DNA of 64,000 nt from Datnioides undecimradiatus (Eukaryota; Chordata; Actinopteri; Lobotiformes; Datnioididae): positions 16,243,131-16,307,130 of the forward strand of contig WARS01000029.1 in the NCBI GenBank assembly GCA_008933995.1. Direction: 5' to 3'. The notes beneath the pieces were generated by a model that worked only from the letters and a program-made list of their open reading frames with translations, ran no database searches and was not told where the DNA came from. Below, piece by piece: positions 35,755 to 48,293 of the stretch; the first letter of the stretch is position 1; each line of letters begins with the position of its first letter. The translations under genes and the position numbers were made by a program.

Positions 35755-38700
35755 TTTGTCTGCTTGTGTTCTCAACAAGTACGCTCTAAACATAGAAGAT
35801 AACAGCATTGACACTGTTAATTTACCCTCATTTAGCACAAATAGCAATACAGAAACACCTGTTTTCACACACAACAGCACACAAATGCTTATATCATCAC
35901 ACAAACACAGGCAGCAATCAGACATGAGCGTGCACAGTCTTGCACTGCACAAAACACCCATGGCCTGGTCAAAAAGAGGCAGCATTTCAATAATTTCCAG
36001 TCAGACAGACCCAGGCAGCTGGGGAAAGACCTACAGGAGACTCAGTGGTCAATATGTGTGTGCCTCCACTTGCAGATGTGTAACAAAACATAAGGACGTT
36101 AATTTTTGTGTCCTGGGAATGTTGTTTTTACAACAGTGTGACTGGTGATTTATTGGTTGCACAAGTGGTGGTTTACGATTTTAAATGTGTCTGTTTCAGT
36201 GTGTGTAAAAGGTTAAAAAGGTGTGTGTGCATGTGTGTCTGCAAGCACATACATGTGTGTATTAGTCAATAACTGCCCAGGAGAGTATTAAAGGAGGAAG
36301 GTGTCTTTTTATCGTAGGCTAGAAACACACGGAAACATCTGACTCGTTGGTAATGAGTAGATGTGCACACATATTTACACGCTTTTTTAAACCGCTAAAA
36401 TGCACATCGCTCTGGGAAATAAATGTGTTCCCACATGCCATCCAATGACAGACTCAGCTCCAGGCAGGGATTTAAAAGGAGGGAACTTCTGGGAAGAAAA
36501 GTTAAGAGCAACACATGGTACAGTACGCGGGAACATATAGTATATACATTAGACCAGATTATATGTTTAAATGAGACAGCAAGGAGGAGCGCGTGATAGA
36601 GGATAAAAGGGATGATAGAGGAAAGGGGAAAAGAAAAGGGGATTGGTGTTTGCATCACTTTATTTTACTGCTAAACAAAAACTTTTTGCAGAATTGTTCT
36701 AAAACATTCTCATCAATCAACATTTGACTGAATTCCTCACAGGCCTCATTAAAAACCCTCCAAACTCATAAATGATCAAACTGACATTTCTCAGATATCA
36801 CAGTAAAATGCTAATGATGCTTTTTATTTGGCTCACAAAATCAGGAGGAATATAAATCCTTTTAAGCCTTTTAGTACTTTTACAGGCTCCTCTGGGCAGG
36901 ACACGTACGGTACTTCCTGTGTTCAGGTAATCAGTCTGGAGGTTAAAGGTTGTCTACAAAAGAATAGAAAACTTCATGTCTTAAGAATGTCTGAAAAAGT
37001 CACTGTGAGAACAGTTACTTCATAAAATAGGCAGATTTAGTCAATAAACGGAAAGAATTACTTTAACTCTAGCCTGTTATACATTTATTGTGCTTAGTTT
37101 TTCATCAGCACACCTTACATTGGCCAGCTCCTCCAAACGTGCAGGACTCAGGACTGTGTGCTTTTTTATTACATCTTAGTGTAGCACGTTTTCTATGTGA
37201 ACCATGTCTTCAACATGTTTGATCGGGTACAGCACAGCAAAGAAAGCAAGCCTGGCATGGAACCATTCTCGCCTTTAGATGGGACATCCTCGCCTCTGCT
37301 TCACTTTATTTCAGACACATTTGTCCTTCTTCAGGACAACTATGTGCTTCATTTCCTCAACCTTCAGGCGAGATAAGCCACTGCATCTGTACTGTACTGT
37401 ACTGTGGCACCAGCGCCAAGTTTAAGATCCTTCGCAGTTCCTGCCAAATACTCTCCACTGATGAAACTGACATTTTTCTCATCTGAATATGCACCTTGGA
37501 ATCTTTAGACAGCGAGCAACATTTCATGGATGTCTATACAAAATTCGAATATCTGCACACGATACAAAATAACATCATCATATAGTATCCTCTTAAGGCT
37601 TAAATCTCCCTTTTTACTCCTTCAATATCTCTTTTTTCCTCATCATGTGCTGCATCTCCTCCCTCCCTGTTTTGAAGTTTACAGTAAGCTGGAGCCTCAT
37701 TATTCTGCTGCCTGCAGCTTTGGGGTTGGGCTTCCTCTCCCCTTTTCTGTCTTTATGATCAGCATCTGGACAACACATGCTTCCACAGGACTCACCTACA
37801 TATCACATCACTCCCTCCCTCTATCACTTTATCCATTTATTTCTTCCTTTTACCTAATCTCACCTCACTATCTGTCCTTTCACCTCCTCTAATGCATGAA
37901 TCCTTCTTGTCCTCTCCAGCCCCTCTTGAGCACATCTCAAGGCAACCCCATATTACACCTGTTCTACACTATCAGTGCTGCAGCAGCTAATGTGCAGTTT
38001 TATCATCACTATAGGGCCGATATAATTGCAAATTACAAGACAAAACATGTAGACTGACGTAAGGGAAATGTCACCATACATTTCGATATCGTGTAAATGT
38101 TTGGTTTGGTCATTTTGCACTGTAGCAATGTTGCATTAAAATGTAGTAATACATCAGCAACAGTCGCGTCTGCATCACTGTTTATTCCGCATTTATTAAC
38201 CCACTTCTCCACTCTCTCTGGCTCCTTCCCTCCCACTTATTAGGGATACTGCAGGAGTGTGTCAGATAACAGGGAGTGTGTCCAAAGGCTGACATCTGGC
38301 CTTAAACACAGAGGCTTGTCCCTGAGACTGGCCCTTTTGGGTAAACACAGGTCTGAACGGCTGCAGTAGTCCAGTGTCAGCTGACTGTTGATCAAATAAA
38401 CTATCTAATATCACTGCCAATAATGACTAGGTGCTGCATATAATTAGGAAGCAAGAATGCCTCTTTTCAGACCTGAGCATAGATGCCTTTAAAACATAAT
38501 AACCATGCTTGGGTGTGTGTGTTGACTTTGCAGTATAGCCTCTCGTGTAGAGGCTGACGTGGCTACAGGCTGCCTTGATGGTCTTGTGGGGCAAAGGAGA
38601 AAGAGGAGGGGTTAGATGGGGAGAGCGATGGAGGGAAAAGGGACAAGAAGAGAGGGAGGAAGGGTGGAAGGAGAGGGTTGGTGAGGCAGGACCTCCAGAC

Positions 38701-41700
38701 TGGAATTCCTCATGACTCTCACAGTCAACAGAAGTAGCCAAGGCCAGCAGGCTTTCACTGAGGTGTAATATTCAGTGTTCATACTCAACACTAGGAAAAG
38801 ATATCAATCATGGTCAAATATTAAAGAAAGATAGTGTTGAATGTTGGGAAGAGACAGAATGCCATCAGCTTGACCTCTATGCTTTTACATTAGACTTTTG
38901 CTGTGTCAGAGCTATGTCATTTTGTGCAACATGAATATGCAGTGATGCCTAAGAAGCCTTTGCTGAAATGAGACTTGATGCCACATTATCTGCAAAGATT
39001 ATCAGCACAGAGTCATCCACTTTCTTTGGGATGTATTATAGGAGAAGGGAATATGGCTCATGCATCAAAAAATGTTATGTTAAACGCTGAAATCTTCAAA
39101 TTTTCAGGGTGTAAAAGTGTATGACAAAAAATGTACTGACCTTATTCACAGCCCCAGGAGTCCTGCTGTCAGTTTTAATGAACAGATCCAATTTAAAAGA
39201 GGTTAATATCAAGTCATGATATTAAGTCATCAAGTCAAGTCACTAACTATCTGTTCCTTCGACCTTTATGGTAATAGTGGGTACTTTTAAATACTTTTTT
39301 GTCAGTTTTGCTATCAACACATGCAACTAATTATACCACGTAAACCTTGCAATGCAAACTCATTTTTTGAAACACATAGTTGAGAAACAAGACAAGGGGA
39401 GAGGGAAAGAGAGGAACACTGAGTAAATGCTAAAAGATATAAATGGAATAAGTGATTGAGGAACACATGATTGTCAGGAAAGAGGGAGGAAATGAGAGAA
39501 AGAGGGGGAGGAAGGGAAAAGAGGGAACTCTGTGGTTAAGCAGTGAGATGGATGACACACAGTTGACAGGTACATGGTGCTAAAGTTATATTTCCTCTAT
39601 GACAACATGAGCACTAATCTCCCTGATTAATAATCCACTTCACCTGACTGATGAACAGTGGACCTGTTTCGTCCTCACTCTGTTTACTTCAGCCTCTACT
39701 TCACCTGATCTCTCTCCATATCCAGGAGAGTGCTCATACCAAGATACCTTTGTGTTTAAGTGTTTGCCAGCTCTGTTGCTGCTGTGCTGCCAAGCTCTGA
39801 CAATACTGTTGGATGTGTGCTGGAACACATGGGGCATCTAAGCAAGAATTCACTGACCGGAGCCAGATCCAGGAAACTATTTTCACTGCAGGGTAGAGAG
39901 GGAGAGAGAGATAAAAAAGGCTCAGGGACTGGAAAATCAATTCTCTCTGTTTAATGCACTTAATTGAACAGATATGTTAAGTCTACAGCGCAAACTTTTC
40001 CCATGAATATCTTTTCGGTGCAGTGCTGAGAAGATAGGGCCGGGCTGTTGGCAGGTACAGCCTCATCAGCTGCAACATCATCAGCTTTGCAGAGAGTCTG
40101 CTGGTTGAGGCTCAGTGAAGGGCTGGCAAGGGTTAGGCTCTGAAGTCACTGTGTTTGGAAAATGGACATTGTGCCACGTAGTAATTTTTGCTAAAAAACA
40201 CCTCATCATTAGGTGTGATAAAATGTCTCTGTTTCCACAAATAACCCGCAGGTACTTGAGCTGCGTAATTAAAAAACGTGACTCAATACATTTCAATTTA
40301 GATCGAACGCCCGTTTCGAAGCCATGAGTCACCTTATGCTTCCAGTGGAAAACGCACCAGTGAGCCACTCCATTTAACTGCTTGACATATTGCCTCATTG
40401 TGAACGCCAGGACTTTAGTTTGATTTGAGCCAATCACACCTATACTGTCCTGCTGCTGTAAACACCTACTAGACTACCAAACATGTTTTCTTCCACAGCT
40501 GAAAACAGTTCCACAGCAGATGCATAATTAACTCCTGTTTGATTACATTACGTTACGTTACATTACGTTAAAAAAATACGAAGAACAGCTGTTTGAGGAG
40601 AAATCAAAGAGCACTTATGAAAGTGAAACGACATGTTTCTGAGTTTACTTCTTCAGTAGAAACAAACAGGTTTGAGGGCAAAGGACAAGTGGAAGTTGGA
40701 GTTGTATAGTAAAAAGTATTTTGAGACCGAGACAACACATTGCTGGTTTCAGTCTTTCGTAGGATTTGTTAAAAGATAAAAATACAGATTAACTGTATCT
40801 GTAAATATCCTTTATCTACTGAAGTTAAAAACAGGTCAAATTAGGCTCACTTATATTCTTACAACGTCTGTATGTTCAACATGGAAAGACCATACTCCAG
40901 ATGTAGTTGCATTAAAGGCTGATGGCGACGAGACGACACCAGATGTGTTCTGACTTTTATTTGACGCCCTCTTAGACTAAACTTAAATCGGTCACGTCCG
41001 TACATGAGCTTTGATGTCAAATATTCTGTGAAATGTTTAGAAATGGCGAGGATACTGGTAGCTTATCTAAGCTCACAGGTGTGACATCAGTTTTTCAAAG
41101 CAAATTGTACTCGAATTCAGAGAGAGGACAAAAGTATCTTCTTCTGCTCCAGTTAGTTTGAATCGGTTTCTGGGGATTACACTAAATACCTCAGCAGGTC
41201 TTTTCTTTTACTTTCCCACGGCTTGGTTGTGACAGCATACAACTCCGATACAACGCTTCAGGTGATATTGATTGGGAGGTCAGAGATAATTGTGGCCTGT
41301 TACTCTACACATGGAGGTTCTGGCTCACTGTGGGCTGTGTGAGGTAATTAGGAGAGTGAATGGAAAACAGGGACTGAGAGCCAGAGGAGCAGAGCAGAAA
41401 CATGCACACATTATGTGTGCAACAGCATTCAAACACTCACGGTATGTATGAGAAGAGGCACATATTGCACATGCATAGACGTACTCGCACTAGAAAACTG
41501 AAGATAATCAAACTCTCATTTCAGTTCAGAGTGCCAACACTGTGATCTGATAGATACACACACCAAAAGCATATGCGACTAATCATTCACAAATGCCCAT
41601 GTTGTTGGCACCACAACAGACTATCCCATACTGATAATTTATTCCGTACATTTGGATAAACTGCTCTCCTCAAATGGCCAAACTCTCCCTGCCTGACGAA

Positions 41701-44700
41701 AGCAAGAACAATATGTGCTCCCACAGAGGAATGGGGCCTGAGGTAACACACCTGGCACCAAGGAAACCCCTGGGGTGACTATTCAACATCACAAACTGAT
41801 CACTGATAACACAGATAACTGTTTGATTATTTCCAGTCTCCTCTGTTTCAATATCTGTCAGTCTGAAGGAATGATAATAATGGAAAATATATCTGCTCAG
41901 TGAGTAACAGATGGACTTCACAAAACCTTATCAAGCCATCAGCAAGGTCCATGGACTCTCTGCATCTCCATGAAAGTAAATAGCTTGCACAGGTGAGCTT
42001 ACAAGGACATATGTTTTAAAAAGGGGCTGCACACAACAGTTTACAGTACATTCATATTAATGTCTGTAATAAACTGACAGATGTAAGATACTGTCTAAAG
42101 TCCATTCTGACAATTGAGTGGAAAGAATATACAGTAGAAGAGACGACATGATCCAAATGATTAATACAGTGAAAACCTCAGCTGCTGTTTGGGTTGAGGT
42201 TGAACTCACTTTGTGGTATTTTTACATTTTACCAATGTTGCATTTCTGTTTACTGTGGATATGTGTCCAGAGCACTTGTTTGTATCTCCTCACCTCCACA
42301 GGTTAAACGTGGGTTAGTGCTGCTCGGTGTGCACAAGAGGACACTGAGATTTCTTTTCAACAAACACATTATAAAGGGCAGCATGAATGTTAATTCAGCC
42401 TTACTGTGGCCTCAAGTTTTCAAAGTGACCCACTTTTAGGTTTTTTGACCTAATTAAGGTAAACCATTGTGCTATTTTATGTTATTTACCATGCATTCGA
42501 CTGTCTATAGACAACTGGATTTAGAAACTAATCTTGATGCTGAGATGAAGATAAATGAATGCAATCATGTGAATATACTTTATAGTTAAAATAATACATC
42601 CAAAAGCACCTGAAATGTTTCTTCAAAAAAAAACTAAAAACTAAATTTTCATTGTGCCTTCAAGCAGGGAGGTTGAGTTCATCTGTTTAATTAGTAATTG
42701 ATCACATTTTTCAAGTAACTTCTCCAACACCGATTACAAGCTGAGCCTGGTTAAACCGTTGTGGTGGACATACCAGTGTGTCTTTTTAATGCCATTGTCG
42801 GTCTTGTCCTGAGGTCAAAACAGAGCAGCACTTGAAATAACCAGAGGGGTAACCAGACCACGTGAAGAAACATGAGGTATTTAACATAAGTACATATCCT
42901 TGTATGAAAGGGGGTCTTTAACAAGTACATTTTGGCACATGGTGTAAGAAGTGCAGGCCTCTGCAAAGCCCAACACTCCAGTGAGTATTTGGTCAGAAAG
43001 ACTTAAACTCAGCTTTCCAGTCAAATTTTTTTTGGTCCATTTATCGCGTTTTTCAGCCACCTTAGGTCATACCACGTGAGTCAAATGATTTCTATTAAAT
43101 GCTTGAGCGGAGCTGGATCTGATATGGAGTATGTAATGATCCCACAACAATCTCCTGAAGACATGATATAGTAGATACAGGATACAATAACATAAAACTT
43201 CTCCCAGCATCTGACAGGTGCTCCAGCACACATGGCACATCTGTCACTGAGGAGTTCGGTGTGTACGTATTTGGGCTGCTGTGGAAAATTCTTCACTTAT
43301 AGAGTCACTTCACACCACCAGGATTGACGGTTGTTGTGTAATAACAGATATAGAGCTGGTTGTTAAATGTCAACTAATGGAAAATTTATAGCATGAATCC
43401 ATCACCATCACTGCATTGTCTCTGATTATAAAGTACGATGACAGCCGTAGATATGTAATAAGTTGTTAAATGATGAATGAGAAATAAACAACATAACATT
43501 ATGAAAGAGTGAGAGACAGTCCTACGGAAAAGGCTGATGACGTCAGTGCTCTGAGATCCCCTTTATGGTTCAGTCTGTCTCTGACAAGTCCACAAATCAT
43601 CATCTTGACCCCCGGCTCAGCACCTGGGAAATCACTCCACCACAGGAACACAGCCGGTGGGCAATAAGCAGTAGGCGTCCAGCAGCAAGCAGCGCCGGGA
43701 GCTGAATAATAGCATGCCGGCCTAAACTTTAGAGAGAATCATCTGCATTGCACATCAGGTGTCGAGACAAACAAAAACACACTTCACTGCTTGTGAATTC
43801 CTCTATGAGTTCATCTGTAGCTGCTTGCTAAAAACAGATAAATCCTGTGGGGCTGGGTGCAAAGCTCAACTGTTAACTGGCAATTGATAAAAGATGTTGA
43901 ATTCTTTATTCAACCACTGACTCACAAGGGGTCCAGTTAGCCTCAAGGCTGTATAACATCTAACATTTATTGCATCCACTCTATCCCTTTCTCCTTGTTT
44001 CCAGTTACTCTCCACTGTTGTATATTTTATGTAAAAATGATTGAAAAGTCACAGAAACACAGTGTCCTTAAAGAAATCGTTGGACATTTGGGGAAATATG
44101 CTTCTTTGCATCCATGCAGAGCTAAAATAAAATTCTCATATCTGTACATTACGTGTGAAGCTACAGCCTCGAGACTGCTAGCTTAGCATGATTAGCTTAG
44201 CTGCACTGCAAATACACTACCCTTTCATACCAAGTAAATAAAATTATAATTAGACTGCTATTGATGTGTTGGTTGACAGATTCTTTTGTCTTTGGAGGAA
44301 GCCATCCTAGCTGTTTCCAGTCTTTATGCTGCTGGCTCTCGCTTCACATGTCCTGGACAAACATCAACAGTCAAGTTTCTATTCTCCAACCAGCTGGCAA
44401 CTAAAACGTTCTACTTCACCTGACTTGCATGAGTTTGAGCTGAGCGATGAAACAAGAACACCTGGACAGAACTCACGCACACACGGGAGCAACAAATCAA
44501 GACAACAGGCAGCCAGATCAGGTGGACATGCTACCACTGAGCATGCTGACCTTTGTTTGACAGGCTTTTACACATGACTTACATCTCACCTGTCACTCAA
44601 AGACTTTGACGAGAACTGAGACATGTGACATTTGCATGCTGTTTCTATGCACTCATAGAAACTACTGTGCCCTTTTGCAGAGTATAGTCACCATGTGTAT

Positions 44701-47700
44701 TTTGTTATTCAGCTTGTGAACAGAGTTTCTTGAGCTTTCACACATCAGACTAGTAGCTATCATGGAAAATAACATGAATCGTCTTGTGGCCTGTTACAGT
44801 TTGTCCTGTCAGGACAAAAGCAGCAGCAACAGAACAAAAGGGAAATAGACGAGTAGTGTGGTCAAGCTAGTGTGGGAAGGTGGATTAACCAACCTGCTAA
44901 GTGCCCTCTGGGTAATATCCCAGCATTGTTGACCACCTTCTCTCTGCCCAACCATCCCCCTCTTTCCCTGAATTCCTGCATTCTTTCATTCTTTAACAGC
45001 AGTGTGAGAGTCTTTCTCGCCACTCTGCCACTTCTCTGTGGGACCTGCGCCCACATGCATAAGCTGAACATCTGAAGGCGAATTTTACTGACTGTCCCAA
45101 CTGTCGGGTGAGTCAGGGCTGAAGTAACAGGGCGGATGATCCTGTGAACAGGCTCCAACTGGAAACTTTGGTCCTCCCAGTATCCCAACAGACTGGCCGA
45201 AGCCTGTCTGGATCCTTCAGAAAACATGCATGATTTTGTCATCAGGCTGGGTTGTTTTTAATCACTTTAGAGCCTGAGAGAGACAACAACACCTGCTCCG
45301 GGGCAGACTCTTGACTTTTTTGAAAAAGGGAACAGACAAGACATGGTCCAGACCATCTCGGATGGATGCGAGATTACAAATTAAGTAAAAGGAGTCTGCA
45401 AAAGTCAGTATTATGCTGGCATTGCAATGCAATTACAAGCTTTTCTGCATCGAAGATGCAACAATAGAATATTTTATCATTTGTGTACATATTTACAGTA
45501 AATTGTCCTTGATAATTGAGAATGGGTTTTTATCCCAACAAGTACTGTGACTACAGAAGGCTCTTATAGTTTTTGAATTGTATTATTGCTAAACCGCCTC
45601 CAACTGTTCATCCTCACAAGCTTTCTTTATGTTACAGCTGTTATGTTACACTCTCTCATTATCTGCCCGTCTCGTGTACATGTACATTCGCACAGATGCT
45701 GTACAACCACTCACTGAAACAGAACCAAGAAAACTACATTTCCCGGGTCCCGTGGGTAGAAATTAAAGGTGGGCTGGGGTCCTACCACAGCTGCTGCAAC
45801 ACAGTAAAGACTCACACCCCTCTTATATATTTAATCATCTACAACCTTCTTTTCTGCTCCCTCCTTGCTTTGCTTCCCTTAGATAATGTAGCCTTGAGTA
45901 GAGGGGAGATGAAGAGGAAAAACAATCATCTGCTGCATTCAAGCCTGAAGCTCCAGAGAGGAACTACTGTGAGGAACATTGTGTCCCCTCACAAAACCTG
46001 AGCTTCACAGCCAGACATTGATGGTGTTAACCTTTCCTTCCGTATAGTTTCTCTGATTTGTACACTAGCCTGTCTAGACAGACTGTAGGTAGAAGTAAAC
46101 TGGAGCAACCTGGTTGCTTCATGGGTGAAGATGTGTATCATGAAACCACAAAGTTCTTGGCTGGAGTCCAGCTGAGGTCCCTCGCCTCACATCATCCCCC
46201 ATCTCTCTAGTTCAACAAGCTTCTTTCCAATCTGTACTGTCAAAGACAAAAATGAGAAGAGAGAACAGTAGTGACGGTCTCTGAAGTACTGTGTCAAAGT
46301 CTTTTAGTTCATCTCTTCAAAAGTAAGACTGTATTGTCACATCACAACCATTTAGTGTTCTATCACACACTGTAAAATGCTATAATGTGGATTAATGCTT
46401 TTAATGAGAGCTAAATTACAATTTGGCAATTATTGGGTGGTTTGGCGTACATGCTGGGCAGTAATAATGACGACAAAGAGACACAAAGAGGCACAGAGCT
46501 GCATGAGCTAAGCTGAGTAAAACATGTAATTTTCTTGACTAATTTAGCCACAAAAAAGCCAATAAAGTTTTTTATACATAGAAAAAAATCATCACTGTAA
46601 CAGGATTTAAGAGGCTTTAAGTATTTCCACTGTTAACAACTGCCACATTTTTTTATGTTCAAATTTATACCTGCTGCAGAAACAAATCAGCTCCTTGCTC
46701 ATGCTGCACAGACATGTGCCAAATATCTCTTATGTGCTCACTAATAATCTTACTGGATTTATAGTATACTGCATAATAAACCCATTTATAAATACCAGAA
46801 TTCTTTGTGGCACTTGAGTGTGTGGTAAATAAGGTCTAAGTGGCGGAAACACTATAGGCTGTGTTGTGGCTGCTGAAATTAAAATTAATTGCCTGAATGA
46901 AACAGTCTTCTGTTGTAGGCAGTCGACTGTGTGTGCTTAAATATCTGTCTCAGTGACACTTTGCTGTTACAACAAACATACTTGTGTGTCACACAGGACT
47001 GATTAGCCTCAGATATTGTGATTTCTGTTTTTCCCCGGTTGCACTGACTGCAGGGCAGTGACATGCCACTCATAACTGATGGGGCCCTTCCCCTGTTAGT
47101 TAAACCACTCACAAAGCCATGTTAGCTCAGTCACTTTGGCACTTCACTCCAGAGAGACAGGCCCCCTCTCTGTATTGAGTTTCTCCAGTGTGCGTGTATG
47201 CTTTTTGGTGAGGGTCTCTGAATTAGAAACAGAGTCTCTCTGCAAACAAAAGCAAAGGGAAGGGTGGGAAACAAAACAGAAGAATGTGTCTCTGGGAGAC
47301 AAACACTGAGTGGAAAAGTCCTGCAAACATCCACCACCAGAGCCTGTGTCCCCCATCTGCACTTTGATAATCAACCTGCCTCTAGACAGAAATCTCTCAT
47401 ATTCTCTTTGGTTTTCTATCAGCCTGCATAAACCTCACAAGGGCACACACACACACACAGATTTTACGCATGACTTCCCAGAACTCACACACCACCACCC
47501 CCTTCAGCCCTGCTGTCAGACCAACTCAATGTCTCCTTTCATCCCCTCACCTGCAGGGTCTCCCTTTGATAACTTTATATTATCACAGTCTGCTTGTATG
47601 AGACCAAACACGCTACAAGACCCTACCTGGGGTGAGGCCCCCCTTTCATACCTGCCAGCCCTGCTGTTTTAAAGCCCCGTTTCCGCAGGTTTGTGCTGAA

Positions 47701-48293
47701 TCAGACGGAGGGTACCGTGATTAAGGGTTAAGCCTAGCCCAACGTGCACAACAGCTCTTTCATCTTTGCCCACAGTGTGCAATTTGGATGCCGGCAGACA
47801 CGCGAGGTAAGTGCATCGTAAAACGCAGCAACAGGTCTGTGAACCGATGCTGACAATCTGTTATGATAAATTAACGCGGACGCACGCTGCTTTTCATTAC
47901 AACACGCTTCACTGCAGGTCATGCACTGTATACACCCTGAAAGACGCGACCCTGATCTGAAAATGCACTTTTGAAACTGTGGAGAAACGGTGTCTGTAAC
48001 TGTAACTGTGTTAAAACTTTAAAGTCACTGTTGCATCCCCGTTGATGCGTCTCTCACCAGATCGCTATGCGCTCCTTCGGGTAGTCCAGCCTCTCGATGC
48101 AGCCCAGGTAATACGGTAGGCTGTGCGCTGCGTTCCGAGCCACAATGGCGATCATAACCTTTGGCTTCAGTAGAGTAGACTCGGGCCTCACCGGCTCCTG
48201 CACCAGCGTCACCAGCTCCGACACGCCGCCGGGCACCAGAGCGACCAGCAGCGCCCACAGCACACCGACTCCCACGGCCCCGGCCGCCCGCAT
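25493..48293 (-). CDS. colgalt2: procollagen galactosyltransferase 2 (complete coding set, 12 exons)
   Basis: Adds galactose from UDP-galactose to hydroxylysines of collagen in the ER lumen. Coding exons 48058-48293, 34387-34497, 34133-34250, 33701-33835, 33392-33596, 31891-32010, 31419-31492, 31008-31114, 30417-30549, 28943-29070, 28645-28851 and 25493-25766 join to 1848 nt: 615 residues and a stop (human COLGALT2 is about 626). Seen: hydrophobic signal peptide at 1-27, the [27 protein letters not shown]-type N-terminal block (shown by its key residues ARNAAHSLP), DSD at 158-160, EDD at 426-428 in the second GT25 domain, glycosylation sequons NTT, NLT and NTS, and a C-terminal RDEL retrieval signal. 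The tail ([20 protein letters not shown]) is closer to COLGALT2 than to COLGALT1 or CERCAM. Which teleost duplicate this is cannot be told. Confidence 0.97.
25767..28644 (-). other. colgalt2: colgalt2 intron 11, with polypyrimidine-biased stretch
   Basis: 2.9 kb. (CA)n at 27173-27200. From about 27660 to 28110 the plus strand is strongly purine-biased (GGAGGAGAAG-type runs), so the pre-mRNA is pyrimidine-rich here. No exon seen. Confidence 0.8.
28645..28851 (-). CDS. colgalt2: colgalt2 exon 11
   Basis: 207 nt: [34 protein letters not shown], then [16 protein letters not shown]. Acceptor ATGCAG, donor GTCAGT. Confidence 0.97.
28943..29070 (-). CDS. colgalt2: colgalt2 exon 10 (EDD motif)
   Basis: 128 nt: [20 protein letters not shown] then [20 protein letters not shown] holds the acidic triad of the second domain. 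Acceptor CATCAG, donor GTAAGA. Confidence 0.97.
29071..30416 (-). other. colgalt2: colgalt2 intron 9
   Basis: 1.3 kb, AT-rich. Short AGCTTACAGCTAGCTC motif near 29957. No exon or clear repeat. Confidence 0.75.
30417..30549 (-). CDS. colgalt2: colgalt2 exon 9
   Basis: 133 nt: [20 protein letters not shown], then [27 protein letters not shown] is a signature of the GT25 domain. Acceptor CCTCAG, donor GTGAGA. Confidence 0.97.
31008..31114 (-). CDS. colgalt2: colgalt2 exon 8
   Basis: 107 nt: [20 protein letters not shown] then [11 protein letters not shown]. This is the start of the GT25 (LPS-glycosyltransferase-like) domain. Acceptor TTTAG, donor GTAGGT. Confidence 0.97.
31419..31492 (-). CDS. 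colgalt2: colgalt2 exon 7
   Basis: 74 nt: [20 protein letters not shown] then GFNE. This is the variable linker between the two GT domains. Acceptor CAACAG, donor GTGAGT. Confidence 0.93.
31844..31884 (+). repeat. (GT)n microsatellite beside colgalt2 exon 6 donor
   Basis: About 20 GT units on the plus strand. In the transcript it is (AC)n beginning about 8 nt inside the intron after exon 6. Confidence 0.95.
31891..32010 (-). CDS. colgalt2: colgalt2 exon 6
   Basis: 120 nt: [20 protein letters not shown] then [19 protein letters not shown]. Donor GTGAGT, followed within 8 nt by an intronic (AC)n tract on the transcribed sense. Confidence 0.97.
32815..32905 (+). repeat. long (TG)n microsatellite in colgalt2 intron 5
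   Basis: About 45 units with a single TATG interruption at 32883-32886, the longest dinucleotide tract in the window. It lies between exon 6 (31891-32010) and exon 5 (33392-33596). Confidence 0.97.
33392..33596 (-). CDS. colgalt2: colgalt2 exon 5
   Basis: 205 nt: [39 protein letters not shown], then [26 protein letters not shown] is a conserved acidic motif of the first GT domain. Confidence 0.97.
33701..33835 (-). CDS. colgalt2: colgalt2 exon 4 (DXD motif)
   Basis: 45 codons: [20 protein letters not shown] then [23 protein letters not shown] is the metal/UDP-sugar binding DXD. Acceptor TTTAG, donor GTACAG. Confidence 0.97.
34133..34250 (-). CDS. colgalt2: colgalt2 exon 3
   Basis: 118 nt: [20 protein letters not shown] then [19 protein letters not shown]. 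Acceptor AATCAG, donor GTATGA. Confidence 0.97.
34387..34497 (-). CDS. colgalt2: colgalt2 exon 2
   Basis: 111 nt, residues about 79-116: [20 protein letters not shown] then [12 protein letters not shown]. It contains the NTT sequon. Acceptor TTTCAG, donor GTGAGT. Confidence 0.97.
35707..35752 (+). repeat. (AC)n microsatellite in colgalt2 intron 1
   Basis: About 23 uninterrupted AC units. Confidence 0.97.
44067..44340 (+). repeat. teleost interspersed repeat, AGCTAGC-rich family (copy A)
   Basis: TTAAAGAAATCGTTGGACAT, GGGGAAATATGCTTCTTTGC, then GTGAAGCTACAGCC and GCTAGCTTAGCATGATTAGC. This is the full left part of a common teleost element. At about 44285-44340 the motif GCTGTTTCCAGTCTTTATGC appears, which in intact elements lies on the opposite strand, suggesting inverted ends. 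Confidence 0.7.
48058..48293 (-). CDS. colgalt2: colgalt2 exon 1 (signal peptide, first GT block)
   Basis: 78 codons plus 2 nt from ATG 48293: [20 protein letters not shown] is a signal peptide, then [20 protein letters not shown]. The donor is GTGAGA, splitting a Trp codon. The frame stays open a little upstream, but only through a GTG, so this ATG is the start. Confidence 0.95.

Larger units (their letters stand above)
34498..48057 (-). other. colgalt2: colgalt2 intron 1
   Basis: A 13.6 kb intron between the signal-peptide exon and exon 2. No internal exon recognised. It contains an (AC)n tract, a short TTACG/TTACA tandem at 40545-40570, purine-rich stretches at 38590-38680 and 39380-39530, and a dispersed-repeat copy at 44.06-44.34 kb. 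First introns of this size often hold enhancers, but none can be pointed to by eye. Confidence 0.8.

Noticed and set aside
35545-36148. 197-codon plus-strand and 146-codon minus-strand frames
   Set aside because: Both read through the (AC)n tract (Thr-His or Cys-Val repeats). No family resemblance.
40545-40570. TTACG/TTACA short tandem
   Set aside because: Only about five degenerate units; too short to be more than a minor simple repeat.
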